This document shows positions 12,548-23,432 of a stretch of DNA of 64,000 nucleotides, piece after piece. The DNA is from Populus alba (taxonomy: Eukaryota > Streptophyta > Magnoliopsida > Malpighiales > Salicaceae): the NCBI RefSeq assembly GCF_005239225.2, contig NC_133294.1, positions 22,147,631 to 22,211,630 on the forward strand. The letters run 5' to 3'. The notes below the pieces were generated by a model. It did no database searches. It was not told the origin of the DNA and worked only from the letters and a program-made list of their open reading frames with translations. The position numbers were made by a program, and so were the translations under genes. The stretch's first letter is position 1, and each line of letters starts with the position of its first letter.

Positions 12548-13032
12548 TCTATATAAACATCTTATTCACCAAATCTTTCATTCAAAATATGTAGCGCGCC
12601 CTGCACCTTTCACAGTGTTTCCTTACTCAAAGAGAAGAGAAGTGGTGAAGAAGATGAAGATGATGACATGCAAAAGCTGTTTAAGTTTCTTTCATTCACG
12701 TTACCAGAAATTGAAAAGTTCAGGTTAGGGTTTCCTTCTAATTATTCCTCATTGAACTTTCATCTTTTCCAAATTAATAGCTTTTCTATGTTGACGAGGA
12801 TGAATGGAGCAGAGCAAGAAGGCTTCCATTTCCATTTGAATTGATTTTCACTTGTCAAAGTGAAAATTTCTGGTTCATGCAGCGAGGCCTTGTCCTTCTC
12901 TTCAATCCCTCTACTAGAGTCTTCAACTTCCAATATTCTCGGGTTTTTGATATCCCATATTTGAGAGTTCTAGCTCAATTTCGCCATGGCTGTGGTTTGG
13001 TTATCATCAACCACAAGATGATTACAAGGTGA
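12548..13032 (+). pseudogene. possible F-box-like gene remnant with its own promoter
   Basis: A TATA box (TATATAAA) at about 12548 is followed by a plausible leader and a short reading frame from 12652 (MKMMTCKSCLSF) that stops after 24 codons. After an acceptor-like taatag at 12771-12780, a frame stays open from 12781 to 13032 (83 codons plus stop). It contains RGLVLLFNPSTRVF, close to the G-L-V-L-L-x-N-P-S-T-R phrase of F-box-associated domains. I could not join the two parts in frame, and neither part carries a full F-box. Most likely a decayed F-box gene; a short spliced non-coding RNA is the alternative. Confidence 0.3.
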
Positions 13033-13962
13033 AGGTGACGAGATGTGTTTAATCAATCTTAATTCCGTCTTTAAAGAGATGATGGTCCGTGAAGGAGTAC
13101 GGAGTGAAGGAAATTATTCCATTCAAATTCTTCTTTTATTTTTGAAGCTACACTTATAATTCGAATTCTTATTGAGCTAATTTCAATTTAAATTAATTTT
13201 AATATTAACTTGATTAAATTTAAATGATAAAGTAGGTTAATTAAATTCTACTAAACCTAATCCAAATATATATAGAGATAATTATTTTTTGTTTGGTTTA
13301 GTTTTTATAAACAAAAATAACTAAATTGGCAAACCAAACCGGTTTTTTTAAAAAAAGAACCGAGACCAGTTCAAACCGACCGGTTTGAGTTCAATTCGGT
13401 TTTTTAGAACAAAAACCGGTTTAAACCGACAGTTCTGATTTGGCTCGGTTTTTTCAATTTGACTTGGTTTTTTCCAATTTGGCTTATTTTTTTTGTTTGG
13501 GTTTGGTTTGATTTTTTCGGTTTCAGGCTTATCAAACTGAACTGAACCGGTCAGTTTTTTTTAAAATTCTAATCGGTTTAATCGGTTTTTTTTCACGGTT
13601 CAATTTTTTCAGTTATTTTTTTTTATTTTCTCTGTTTAATCAATTTTTCAGTGTTTTTCTCATCTCTATCCAAATCTATCTAAATTAACACAAAATAATA
13701 TTTTTAAAAAATAATAATAATAAATTCAGAGTAACATCGACCCAACAACCTAACCTAGGGCAATCCATTCTCTACCACTATCCATGTTAAAATCTCAAAA
13801 AGTTAGCCCAAATAGGTTAATGGAAACACCATTGGATTGGACCATTTGGGATCCATTGGGCCATCCTCTACTCTATTGAACCTCTACTATTCCATCAATC
13901 CAAGCCCCCCCAAAGAAAAAACAAAATCCATACCATTTTCTATAATGCTTCCTTGATCTTGA
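13033..13962. other. intergenic DNA upstream of epsilon-COP
   Basis: Mostly the cggttt repeat block (13285-13650), then AT-rich DNA leading to the promoter of the coatomer gene. No gene is seen. Confidence 0.6.
13285..13650. repeat. degenerate cggttt/aaccgg repeat block
   Basis: Many imperfect copies of cggttt, aaccggt and tttggttt on both strands (for example aaaccggtttt, caaaccgaccggttt). This low-complexity block is a common plant repeat derivative; no element ends can be assigned. Confidence 0.6.
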
Positions 13963-13970
13963 TATATAAG
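13963..13970 (+). promoter_or_regulatory. TATA box of epsilon-COP
   Basis: TATATAAG lies 104 bases before the ATG at 14074, with a purine-rich leader in between. Assigned from motif and distance. Confidence 0.55.
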
Positions 13971-14073
13971 GATCAACAACAAAAACACTCCCATATTCTC
14001 CTTCTCCAGATCTACCAGAAATCACAAATCAGTTACTACAAGAAAGGCAGAGAGACCCAAGAAGAAGAAGAAA

Positions 14074-17000
14074 ATGGCAGGAGCACCAGATCATCTTTTC
14101 AATTTGCGTAACAATTTCTATTTAGGAGCATATCAAGCAGCAATCAACACCAGCGACCTCCCCAATCTCTCCCCTGACGACGCCGTTGAGCGTGACTCAC
14201 TTGTTTATCGTTCTTACATTGCCCTTTCCAGCTACCAGGTTTAAAAAGTCTTCATCTTTTTTTTTTTTGGATTTTTTATCAGGGTTTTTTTTATCTTGTT
14301 GAGGAAAGTTGAGAACTTTTTTGTGTTTGGTTGTGTGCAGCTTGTGATTCATGAGATTGATGATGCCGCTGCTACTCCACTTCAGGCTGTGAAACTGCTC
14401 GCTTTGTATCTCTCAAGCCCTGAAAACAAGGTCCCATTCTGTTGGATCCGTTGTTGTTTTTTACTAAGTTTTTTAATTTTTTTTTATGATTTGTTAAGAT
14501 TCTCGCATTATTGATTTGTTTTCGTGCTGGTGAGTGAGATCTGTTTTTTATTTGTGGGATTTTAGTTAAGAAAAGATTCTGTTTTGGGGCTCTTAATTTT
14601 AGGGAATTCAAGCGTTTAGAGTGTAATGTTGTTTTTTAGTTTTGGCGAATCGTTTTTGGGTTGAATGATCTGATTTTGCTTAGTTTGGTTCTGGTTATGA
14701 TTTTGCAAGTTTATGTAAGAGTTGCTGATTAGTGTGTGCAATGTGGGATCCCGGTGGAGTTTCGAGTGATTTGATAAGAATCTGAATACGTGCAAATAAT
14801 TGAGAGTGTATGCTCAATTTTTCAAGTTCTTAGATCTGCCCATTTGAAAGAATGAAAGAGACAGATAATAAAATTTCCATGGCAAATGTGGTGTGAATCT
14901 CACCATTGTGTTGGCTCAATGTATATTCTTATATGTTGATTCTTGTGTTTGCACATGTAGATCTAGAAAGGGAAGCTATGTGTTAATGATCTGTGGATTC
15001 TTGGTGCTTGTAACATAAACTGGAAGATATATAAACCCAAATTGCTATGCTTATTTGAGAGTTGCTAAATAGCGTGTTAAAAATGGGATTATGGTAGAGT
15101 TTAGGGTGATTTAAAATGAACCATTTGAGAACGGATGGTTGATTTTTTTATGACTGTACGTCTTTGGTTTGAGAAAATATAATCAAACTTTGTTATGGCA
15201 AATATTGTGAGAATCTTACACCTGTGTTAGTACAACATGTATTCTTAGATGTTGATTTTTGTGCATTTGTGTGCATGCCTACTTGTTTGCATGTCTAGAA
15301 ATTAGAAACAGAAATTGTTTTTTAATGATTTGGTTATTTTATTGTATGTAAGGTGAAGTAAAAGAAATAAAGGTCAAGAATGTGTGAAGTCTGTCTTAGT
15401 GATTGCTTGTAAATTAAACAGGAATCCACGATTTCAAGCTTGAAAGAGTGGTTGGCTGATTCAGCTATTGCGAACAATGCTATCTTGAGGTTGATTGCTG
15501 GAATCATATTCATGCACGAGGAGGATTACAATGAGGCTCTGAAACACACTAATGCTGGAGGCACAATGGAACTGTGAGTTCAATTTGATGTAGAATTGTT
15601 TAGCATATTATGCAACTAAACAACTAAACATACCCCTGTTTAGAATGCTTAGCATTTTCTTGGTTCTTGTTCATTCATTAATTAAATTGTTGATGCAGAA
15701 ATGTTTTTGATATTCTGGTGTATCTACATACACATGTATGTTGTAGGAGTTAGCTTTCTTGGTTTTGTTATGGCACTTATCTGATTTCTTTTCATGTTCG
15801 AGTTAAATTGAAAATACCATGGACCAAATGATGGGAATTTTCACATACTTAGGCAAGGAAATCCCAGCAGATCATAAATCGCCACATCTGTATGCACATG
15901 TCAATGAGATAAAACAAAATTCTTGCTGGGTTTGCCTTTTATTGGTTTTTAATCCTGATGCATACTGTTTCTCCCTTTGCAGACATGCATTGAATGTCCA
16001 AATATTCCTCAAGATGCACAGGTCAGACTATGCAGAGAAACAGTTGAGGATCATGCAGCAGATTGATGAGGACCACACACTGACTCAACTTGCAACTGCA
16101 TGGTTGAATCTGGCAGTTGTAAGCTCATCTTCTCCGTTTAGTTATAATTAGTTAGGTTTTAAGGAATGATGACATGCTGATATGCTGTTATATAAACCAG
16201 GGTGGATCAAAGATACAGGAAGCATATCTCATCTTCCAAGATTTCTCTGAGAAGTACCCAATGACAGGGTTAATCTTGAATGGAAAGGCTGTTTGTTGCA
16301 TGCACATGGGTAACTTTGATGAAGCTGAAACACTGTTGCTTGAAGCACTAAACAAGGCAAGTTTAAAACAAAGAACCTTGTAATGTCTGCTGAGATCACG
16401 ACTCACAACACCATGTTCAGTTTTCTCTAACATGTCAAAACTGACTGTCTGTTTATGATAAGTTATACTAATACATGAATGCATTGTGTAATTCATATAA
16501 CTGACTGGGTTTTCCTTGGTACCTGCAACAGGATGCAAAGGATCCAGAGACACTAGCCAATTTGGTTGTATGCAGTCTTCACATTGGCAAATCTTCTTCA
16601 CGTTATCTCAGGTTAGCTATCTCTTGCATGATCAATTTTAACATCATTCTATACTTTTGTGTCACATTAAAATGAATTATTTTATGATCCAAATCGCTTT
16701 TTCCTAAATGCTTTACCAAAACAAGAAATTAAAGTATGGGAAACAGGGCAAGCCAGAAAGTTTGTCAACATGTTTGTATTGTTGTTAGGTCAGCATAAGA
16801 CAATGATGTTAGGAGCTTCGGCATTTTTAAAAAAAGTTATTCAGTTTACCTTTGTTGTGACTTGTGATAACTGTCCCCTAGCACTAGCTAGGAATTGAGT
16901 TTTACTTTTTTATTCATCCGAAACCAAAAGGCAGCTTTTACTGAAGCATACTGAGATTTTTGTTTATCTTGGTGGCTAGAAATTTCTAGCCTTACCTAGG

Positions 17001-17235
17001 TTCGCTACGTATCCCGTTATCATTCGGGCTATAATATGTTTTTGGTCCCAACGAGTTTTTGATCTGTTTAATGTCTCTCCAATATCCATTTCGAGATTCT
17101 CTTGTTAAATCATATTAATGAAATTGCCCCGTGTTCTGCAGCCAACTGAAGCTTTCACATCCAGACCACGTTCTTGTTAAACGTGCGTCATCCGCCGAAG
17201 ACAACTTTGAAAGAGCAGTTCAGTCAGTTGCTTGA
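14074..17235 (+). CDS. COPE: coatomer subunit epsilon (epsilon-COP)
   Basis: Seven exons: 14074-14238, 14341-14430, 15422-15573, 15983-16118, 16201-16356, 16532-16611 and 17142-17235. They join in frame to 290 residues, matching the family length. The protein is a TPR-like helical solenoid throughout ([15 protein letters not shown] at the start, [19 protein letters not shown] in the middle, [11 protein letters not shown] near the end). Epsilon-COP binds alpha-COP in the outer layer of the COPI coat that drives Golgi-to-ER and intra-Golgi transport. The fifth intron begins with GC instead of GT (aacaag/gcaagt at 16356/16357) and ends in AG; using the next GT would shift the frame. The first long intron (14431-15421) begins with a weak donor, gtccca. 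Confidence 0.95.
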
Positions 17236-19629
17236 TGTTTTGTTGGTTTTGGCTGTAGTTAACGAGGTGAAAGCTGTTGCTTCACTTTTGTCACAGTTGT
17301 TTTTTGGGATTGTGCAAAACCTTTTATAAAGCCAAGAAATATACAACTGAACATGGAAAGTATGTTTTTGATGTAGAGCTCAAATCTACTTATTAGTGGT
17401 ATTTGCTAAAGTCTTGTTTGATGAAGTATATTACTTTTGCTGCTGCATGTAATTGAAACTTGACAGTGCTATTTTTCTTCTTCTTCTGATGTGATCTTGT
17501 AATATTTCCTCGCATCCGCTACATATTTATTTATTTAGCTAAAATAATAATTAAAATAATAAAGATTAAATTTAATAAGTAAAAAAATATATAATTATAA
17601 ATTATTTCAAATAAAATAAATAATAATTAAAATAATAAAGATTAAATCTAGTAAATAAAAAAATTTAATTAAAAAAATAATAAGAAAATAATAAATAATA
17701 ATTATAAAAATAAAGATAAATTGATAAATTAAATTTTAATAGATGAAATTAAAAAAAATTATATATATATATAACAATGAAAAATTTGAGGATTAAATTA
17801 GAAAAAATCTGTAAATAACATGATATTTTTAAATTTTTTACATCTTTTAAAAAGTGTTTTTAGCTCAATAAAAAAAAAATACTTTTCAGAAAATTTATGT
17901 TAAATTTTTTGTTGATTGAAAAATAATTTTAATTGATTAATTTTTCTAATACCAAATAATAAAATTTAAAAAATATCATGAAAAAAACTAGGTATTAGTT
18001 TCATTTAGCTACGCGGGTCAGCTTTTGCGAAGCAGCAGTGTTTCAATGAATATTGTATATTGTTAATACGTTAATCAAAACAAAACCATTTGACCATGGA
18101 AATCTTTGCAAGAAGACTTCACAAAAATATAGGAACTTGACCTTGAACTTTCCATCAATATGAATGGAACTCATGCTCAGAGAGAAAAACTCAAGCCATC
18201 ACTGTTTCTTTCTTTCCTTCTTTTCTTTTCTTTTTTTGTTTTTTGAGGATTATTCAGCTTCTATTATTCTTCAGAATTAGCATTTTATGGACTTTGATAC
18301 AAGGTGTCCATAGTTGAAAATATGGACTGTAGAAAAATCATACCTCATTAATGGAGGAAATTGATGCTGGTCTTTCCTTTAGGCCATTCGTCAGAAATTA
18401 CTCTTTCAACGTTTGACAAACCTCGTATTAGTCCTGCAACTATGTAGAGCTTCTCGTTTTAATCCCTAACTACAGATCTTATCATTCTACCTTTCTTCAT
18501 CTGTATCTGTTTGTTAAAATAATTGGAGATGGTCATAATTAAGCATGCATGCTTGTGTTTCCTAACTGAACCTGTTTTCTAGGAATCGTGGGTGCAAAAA
18601 TATCAAATCAAAGCTTGCAATTCAAGATAAGTTTAGGCAAATTGCAGCACAATTGGAGCAATTTTATACTACCTAATGCTCTTGTGTTTTGAATGGAGGG
18701 AAAATTGGGCATAGTCACATCTAAGATTTGGGCAAACTAGGGTCGATAAATTAGGAAACAGAAGAATTTGATTGCATAGCATATAAAAGGACTTGTATAT
18801 TCCTAATTTGTTGAGTTTAATAAAAATTGTGAAGATTCCTATAATTTGCTTTGCACAACATATTCACCCGTGAGTTTCAATCGCGGGGTGTGAAATATTT
18901 AGTTATAGATAAATACGAACGAACTGATAAGGAAATACCGAATCTAATTAGGGTTCAACTGATAAATTGATAGCTGGATGACTAAATCAAGAAACATTTT
19001 ATATTGGGAGAACTAATTTGAGGTTTGCCCTAGAACTATCAAAGCATGTATGAAGCTGGGAACAGCGTTTTCAACCACCGTATTCACAAACTTGTATTGT
19101 TATGACCATAGCCAGAGCTTGCAAGAAGTTTCCTGTGAATCAACTAGAAGCCTAGCCAGAGAAACTTGACCTAGCAGAAACAAATGAAAAGGGGAATTTT
19201 TTATTATTATCCCGTATATTACCGATAAGTATGCCTCTCATGCATGACTGATGAGGGGAAGAAAATTAAGCCATCACCATGTTTATGGAAGTTTGAATTT
19301 AACAACTTTGTGGTAGTAGAAAGCTCCATTGATTATGATCATGATCATGGAACGATTAATAGCACAGCACAATGCCTTTTTCTTTCGTTTATATATTTTG
19401 TCATCGCCATGCATGACTTCAACCATCCATGCTTGCATATATCTACGCTCATCTTTATTGACAATAGTGCTAGGTACGCAAAATATTCAATGAAGGCGAC
19501 GGGGTCTAGAGGAATAGTACGTTGTTGGGAATGGTAAAAGTATGCAATATTAGCATTGATAAAATAGGGTTAGGGTTACGTGCCCAAAAAGAAACATTCC
19601 TTATTGGCTCCCTCCCCTCCCCTTCCATC
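17236..19629. other. intergenic DNA between epsilon-COP and the first BBE-like gene
   Basis: Holds the epsilon-COP 3' flank, a very AT-rich zone (about 17530-18000) with (ATAAT)-like runs, and the upstream region of the BBE-like gene. No supported gene. Confidence 0.6.
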
Positions 19630-19637
19630 TATAAATA
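19630..19637 (+). promoter_or_regulatory. TATA box of the first BBE-like gene
   Basis: A canonical TATAAATA lies 53 bases before the ATG at 19683. Confidence 0.65.
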
Positions 19638-19682
19638 CAGCCATGCATTCAAGGTGTAACAGCCCTCAAGTATTGCCTTAAA

Positions 19683-21278
19683 ATGAAGGTTTCAATGACT
19701 GTAATTCTCTCAGTATTTTCAGCCCTCTTGCTGTCTGTATCACTGGCAGCTAATTCTGATCCAAGTCTTGACAAGTTTCTACAATGCCTTCCAGATAATA
19801 GCCTTCCCTCTTACCCTATTTCTGAAGCCATCTATACCACTGCCAACCCCTCTTTCGAGTCTGTTCTGCTGACATACATCAACAACCGTAGATTTCTGAC
19901 CCCAAAAACACCGAAGCCACTTGCGATAGTCACTGCCCTGCATGAATCCCATGTCCAAGCGACAGTAGTTTGTGCAAAGTCTCATGGCTTGCAGGTTAGA
20001 ATCCGGAGTGGTGGACATGATTACGAAGGTCTTTCTTATGTGTCTGAGGTCCCATTCGTCATCCTCGACATGTTCAATCTCCGATCCATCGACATAGATC
20101 TTGCCAGCGAAACGGCATGGGTTCAAGCTGGGGCAACTCTTGGTGAAATTTACTACAATATTGCAAACAGGAGTAACGTGCATGCCTTTCCAGCTGGTGT
20201 TTGCCCTACAGTTGGTGCAGGTGGTCATATTAGCGGAGGAGGGTACGGGACTCTGATGAGGAAATATGGTCTTTCGGTGGATAATGTCATTGATGCGAAA
20301 GTAGTAGATGTCAATGGTAATATCCTTGATAGGCAGACGATGGGGGAAGATCTATTTTGGGCCATCAGAGGAGGAGGTGGAGCAAGCTTCGGAGTCATTC
20401 TTTCTTGGAAGATCAATTTGGTTCGGGTTCCGGCTAAAGTGACTGTTTTCAAGGTTGATCGGACCTTGGAGGAAGGTGCAACTGATATCTTTTATCAGTG
20501 GCAACAAGTTTCCACTGAGCTAGACAAAGAGCTTTTCATCAGAGCAATGCCACAAGTTGCCAATGGAAGTGTCGAAGGTACAAAGACGATTAGAATCTCT
20601 TTCTATGGCCTCTTTCTCGGACAAAGTGGAGCCCTTATTTCCATGATGAACAAGCGCTTCCCTAAATTGGGTTTGCAGCAAAGCGACTGTATCGAAATGA
20701 GATGGATAGAATCCACACTTTTCTGGTTTGATTTGCCAAACGGTACCTCCATCGATGTTCTCCTCAATAGGCCTCGTGGAGCGCAAAGCTTTTACAAGAA
20801 CAAGTCTGATTACGTGAACCATATTGTTCCAAAGGAAGCTCTGGAACGCATATGGAAGATGATGATCAAGGCCGAGCCAATGTGGATGCAATGGAACCCT
20901 ATTGGAGGAAGAATGAGTGAGATTCCGGATACCGCAACTCCATTCCCTCACAGAGCAGGATACCTCTTCAAACTCCAGTACTCCATAAACTGGAGTGAAG
21001 AAGGGACCGAGGCCACAGACCGCTACATAAGTCTGATAAGAGAAATGCATGATGCAATGGCTCCATATGTCACCAAGTTCCCAAGGGAGGCATTTCAAAA
21101 CTATAGAGATCTTGATATTGGCAGCAGTCCGAGCAATCGGACCAACTTCGAGGAAGCTAAAGAGTATGGCCTCAAATACTTCAAGGGTAACTTTCTAAGA
21201 TTGGTGAAAGTCAAGGGAATGGTTGATCCAGATAATTTCTTCAAGCATGAACAAAGTATTCCTCCCCGTTGGGCGTAG
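19683..21278 (+). CDS. berberine bridge enzyme-like FAD oxidoreductase, copy 1
   Basis: An intronless frame of 531 residues, normal for this family. A signal peptide (about 1-23) is followed by the FAD-binding PCMH fold and the BBE C-terminal domain (NYRDLDIG near 474-481). His112 in RSGGHDYEG and Cys174 in FPAGVCPTVG are the two residues that, in this family, bind FAD covalently. Secreted BBE-like enzymes oxidise monolignols, oligosaccharides or alkaloid precursors; the substrate here cannot be told. The residue three after the flavin-linked Cys is Val177, the form associated with reaction with oxygen (oxidase). Several N-glycosylation sequons are present. The neighbour on the opposite strand is a diverged paralogue 326 bases away. 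Confidence 0.93.
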   Translation: MKVSMTVILSVFSALLLSVSLAANSDPSLDKFLQCLPDNSLPSYPISEAIYTTANPSFESVLLTYINNRRFLTPKTPKPLAIVTALHESHVQATVVCAKSHGLQVRIRSGGHDYEGLSYVSEVPFVILDMFNLRSIDIDLASETAWVQAGATLGEIYYNIANRSNVHAFPAGVCPTVGAGGHISGGGYGTLMRKYGLSVDNVIDAKVVDVNGNILDRQTMGEDLFWAIRGGGGASFGVILSWKINLVRVPAKVTVFKVDRTLEEGATDIFYQWQQVSTELDKELFIRAMPQVANGSVEGTKTIRISFYGLFLGQSGALISMMNKRFPKLGLQQSDCIEMRWIESTLFWFDLPNGTSIDVLLNRPRGAQSFYKNKSDYVNHIVPKEALERIWKMMIKAEPMWMQWNPIGGRMSEIPDTATPFPHRAGYLFKLQYSINWSEEGTEATDRYISLIREMHDAMAPYVTKFPREAFQNYRDLDIGSSPSNRTNFEEAKEYGLKYFKGNFLRLVKVKGMVDPDNFFKHEQSIPPRWA

Positions 21279-21359
21279 TAAAAGTCTACAAGTCTGTATT
21301 AATTGTTTTGAAATTAAGTTTAATATTGTGTATTGTGATTGTTTTTGGGCTTTTCCCAT

Positions 21360-21365
21360 AATAAA
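21360..21365 (+). terminator. poly(A) signal of BBE-like copy 1
   Basis: AATAAA 82 bases after the stop codon. The opposing gene has its own signal at about 21507-21512, so the two 3' ends are about 150 bases apart. Confidence 0.5.
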
Positions 21366-21506
21366 ACTGTATTGCAAGATTTCTTTAAGCTAATAATAAT
21401 CTCACCGCTCAGAATATAACATAAAATTATTTTTAAAATTTCATTGAAGTTTTTGAATTGATCTTTCTATTACACACCAAAAACACAATCTTTCTATTAA
21501 CTCTGA

Positions 21507-21512
21507 TTTATT
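21507..21512 (-). terminator. poly(A) signal of BBE-like copy 2
   Basis: AATAAA on the minus strand, about 95 bases after the stop of the minus-strand BBE-like gene. Confidence 0.5.
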
Positions 21513-21604
21513 ACATGTTAAGATGAATATGATCGAAGCCATTTTCAGCTTACGGAGCTAATAATTTATTCTTGAACTAAACAATTTCTTTTTTGCTCTA
21601 CTAC

Positions 21605-23197
21605 TCATTTCAAACTAGCTGGAATACTCTGTTCATACTTGAAGAAATCACCAGGATCTACCCTTGACTTGACTTTCACCAATCTTATAAAGTTGTTCTT
21701 GAAAAGCTTTCTGCCATAGACTTTAGCTTTCTCAAAGCTGGTCTGGTTGCTAGGGTTGCTACCAATATCAACATCTCTATAGTTGAGAAATGCCTCCCTT
21801 GGATTGCTGCTCACATATGGTGTCATTGTATCATACAATTGTGTTATCAAATCTATGTGATGGTTGGCAGCCTCAATCCCTTCTTGATCACTCCAGTCTA
21901 CGGAGTACTGAATCTTGAACAGGTTTCCAGCTCTGTGAGGAAATGCAGTTGCTGTAGCTGGAATCTCATCCATTCTTCCTCCATAAGGATTCCATTGCAT
22001 CCATACTCGCTCTACCTTGATCATCGTCTGCCATATTTTTTCCAAGCCTTTCTTAGGGATGGCTCTTTGTACATAATCAGATTTCCTTTTGAAAAAGCTT
22101 GCTCGGGTAGGCCTATTGAGTAGAGTTTCAATGGATGTTCCATTTGGAAGACCGAACCAATAAAGTGTGGATTCTACCCAGCTCATTTCATTGCAATCTT
22201 TCTGTTGCAAACCCAATTCAGGGAAGCTATTTTTCATCAAGGGAAGAAGTTTGCAGCTCGGTCCTAGAAAGAGGCCAATGAAGGAAACCCTAACAGTCTT
22301 GTTACTCCCGGAGCTTCCATTGACTACCCCTGGCATGACCCTTATGAAAAGTTCTTTGTCTAGTTTACTAGCAACTTCTTGCCACCGGTAAACAACATCC
22401 GTTGCACCTTGCTCCAACGTCTTAGAGACAGTAAATGCTGTCACTTTGGGAGGAACATCAACCAAATTGATCTTCCAAGAAAGGATGACACCAAAGCTTG
22501 CACCACCACCTCCCCTGATTGCCCAAAACAAATCTTCTCCCATGGACTTTCTGTCAAGGATCTTGCCATTGACATCAACTATTTTCGCGTCGACGATATT
22601 ATCAATCGAAAGACCATGTTTTCTCATCAAAGGCCCATAACCCCCACCACTGAAGTGTCCTCCAGCACCAAGAGTCAAGCAAACACCAGCCGGAAAGGCA
22701 AGCACATTGCTCTTATTGGCAATATTATAGTAAAGTTCACCGGTAGTTGCCCCGGATTGAATCCAAGCCGTCTTCCCCGCAACATCTATGTCGATAGAAC
22801 GGAGGTTAAACGTATCAAGAATGATAAACGGAACATTAGATACGTATGAAAGGCCTTCATAGTCATGTCCACCACTACGGATTCTGATTTGCAAGCCGTT
22901 AGACTTTGCACAAATAACAGTTGCTTGGACATGGGATTCATGCATGGCAGCTATGATTGCAAGCGGTTTCGGGGTTGATGAGGTTAGAAATCTGCTGGCT
23001 TTTGCATATGCTCGCAAAGTAGGTTCGAAAGAGGAATTAGTAATCCCGTAAATGGCTCTAGAAACAGGGTAAGAGGAATCACTGTGGCTAGGAAGGCATT
23101 TTAGAAACCTGTCAAGAGATGTTTCAGAAGTTGCTAGCGGTACTAAGACCAAAAGAACTGAAAATACGAAGAGTCTCAGAGACATGGAAGCCTTCAT
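21605..23197 (-). CDS. berberine bridge enzyme-like FAD oxidoreductase, copy 2
   Basis: An intronless frame of 530 residues, alignable over its whole length with the neighbouring copy, so the pair arose by duplication followed by inversion or inverted duplication. It has a signal peptide (about 1-23), His111 in RSGGHDYEG and Cys173 in FPAGVCLTLG for bicovalent FAD attachment, and an intact C-terminal BBE domain (NYRDVDIG). The usual Cys-Pro-Thr is Cys-Leu-Thr here, and the gate position three after the Cys is Leu176. In studied family members Leu here blocks oxygen and gives a dehydrogenase. The promoter carries three 45-base tandem repeats about 100-235 bases upstream of the ATG. No frame damage. 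Confidence 0.93.
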   Translation of the reverse strand: MKASMSLRLFVFSVLLVLVPLATSETSLDRFLKCLPSHSDSSYPVSRAIYGITNSSFEPTLRAYAKASRFLTSSTPKPLAIIAAMHESHVQATVICAKSNGLQIRIRSGGHDYEGLSYVSNVPFIILDTFNLRSIDIDVAGKTAWIQSGATTGELYYNIANKSNVLAFPAGVCLTLGAGGHFSGGGYGPLMRKHGLSIDNIVDAKIVDVNGKILDRKSMGEDLFWAIRGGGGASFGVILSWKINLVDVPPKVTAFTVSKTLEQGATDVVYRWQEVASKLDKELFIRVMPGVVNGSSGSNKTVRVSFIGLFLGPSCKLLPLMKNSFPELGLQQKDCNEMSWVESTLYWFGLPNGTSIETLLNRPTRASFFKRKSDYVQRAIPKKGLEKIWQTMIKVERVWMQWNPYGGRMDEIPATATAFPHRAGNLFKIQYSVDWSDQEGIEAANHHIDLITQLYDTMTPYVSSNPREAFLNYRDVDIGSNPSNQTSFEKAKVYGRKLFKNNFIRLVKVKSRVDPGDFFKYEQSIPASLK

Positions 23198-23254
23198 TTT
23201 TTTAAGGATATTATGCTTCAGGCTTCGTTTGCAGACACATTGCTTGCATGCCTG

Positions 23255-23262
23255 TACTTATA
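23255..23262 (-). promoter_or_regulatory. TATA-like box of BBE-like copy 2
   Basis: The minus strand reads TATAAGTA 58 bases before the ATG at 23197, about the same distance as the TATA box in copy 1. Confidence 0.5.
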
Positions 23263-23295
23263 GGAATTAAGCAAGAGAGGAAGGCAACTCTCTAT

Positions 23296-23432
23296 TAATT
23301 AGTCCAAAGTAACAGTAGCACAAAATATTCAATTCTTTCTCCATTAATCCAAAGTAACAGTAGCACAAAATATTCAATTCTTTCTCCATTAATCCATAGT
23401 AACAGTATCACAAAATATTCAATGCTTTCTCT
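23296..23432. repeat. three 45-bp tandem repeats in the BBE-like copy 2 promoter
   Basis: The phrase tccaaagtaacagtagcac is repeated with a period of 45 bases (phase positions 23303, 23348, 23393), each followed by aaaatattcaattctttct. Copies 1 and 2 are almost identical; copy 3 has a few changes (catagt, tatcac, aatgc). Confidence 0.9.

Noticed and set aside
20520..21098. 192-codon minus-strand frame inside the first BBE-like gene
   Set aside because: Shadow of a strongly supported gene on the other strand; no domain of its own.
22379..22849. 156-codon plus-strand frame inside the second BBE-like gene
   Set aside because: Antisense shadow of the BBE-like coding sequence.
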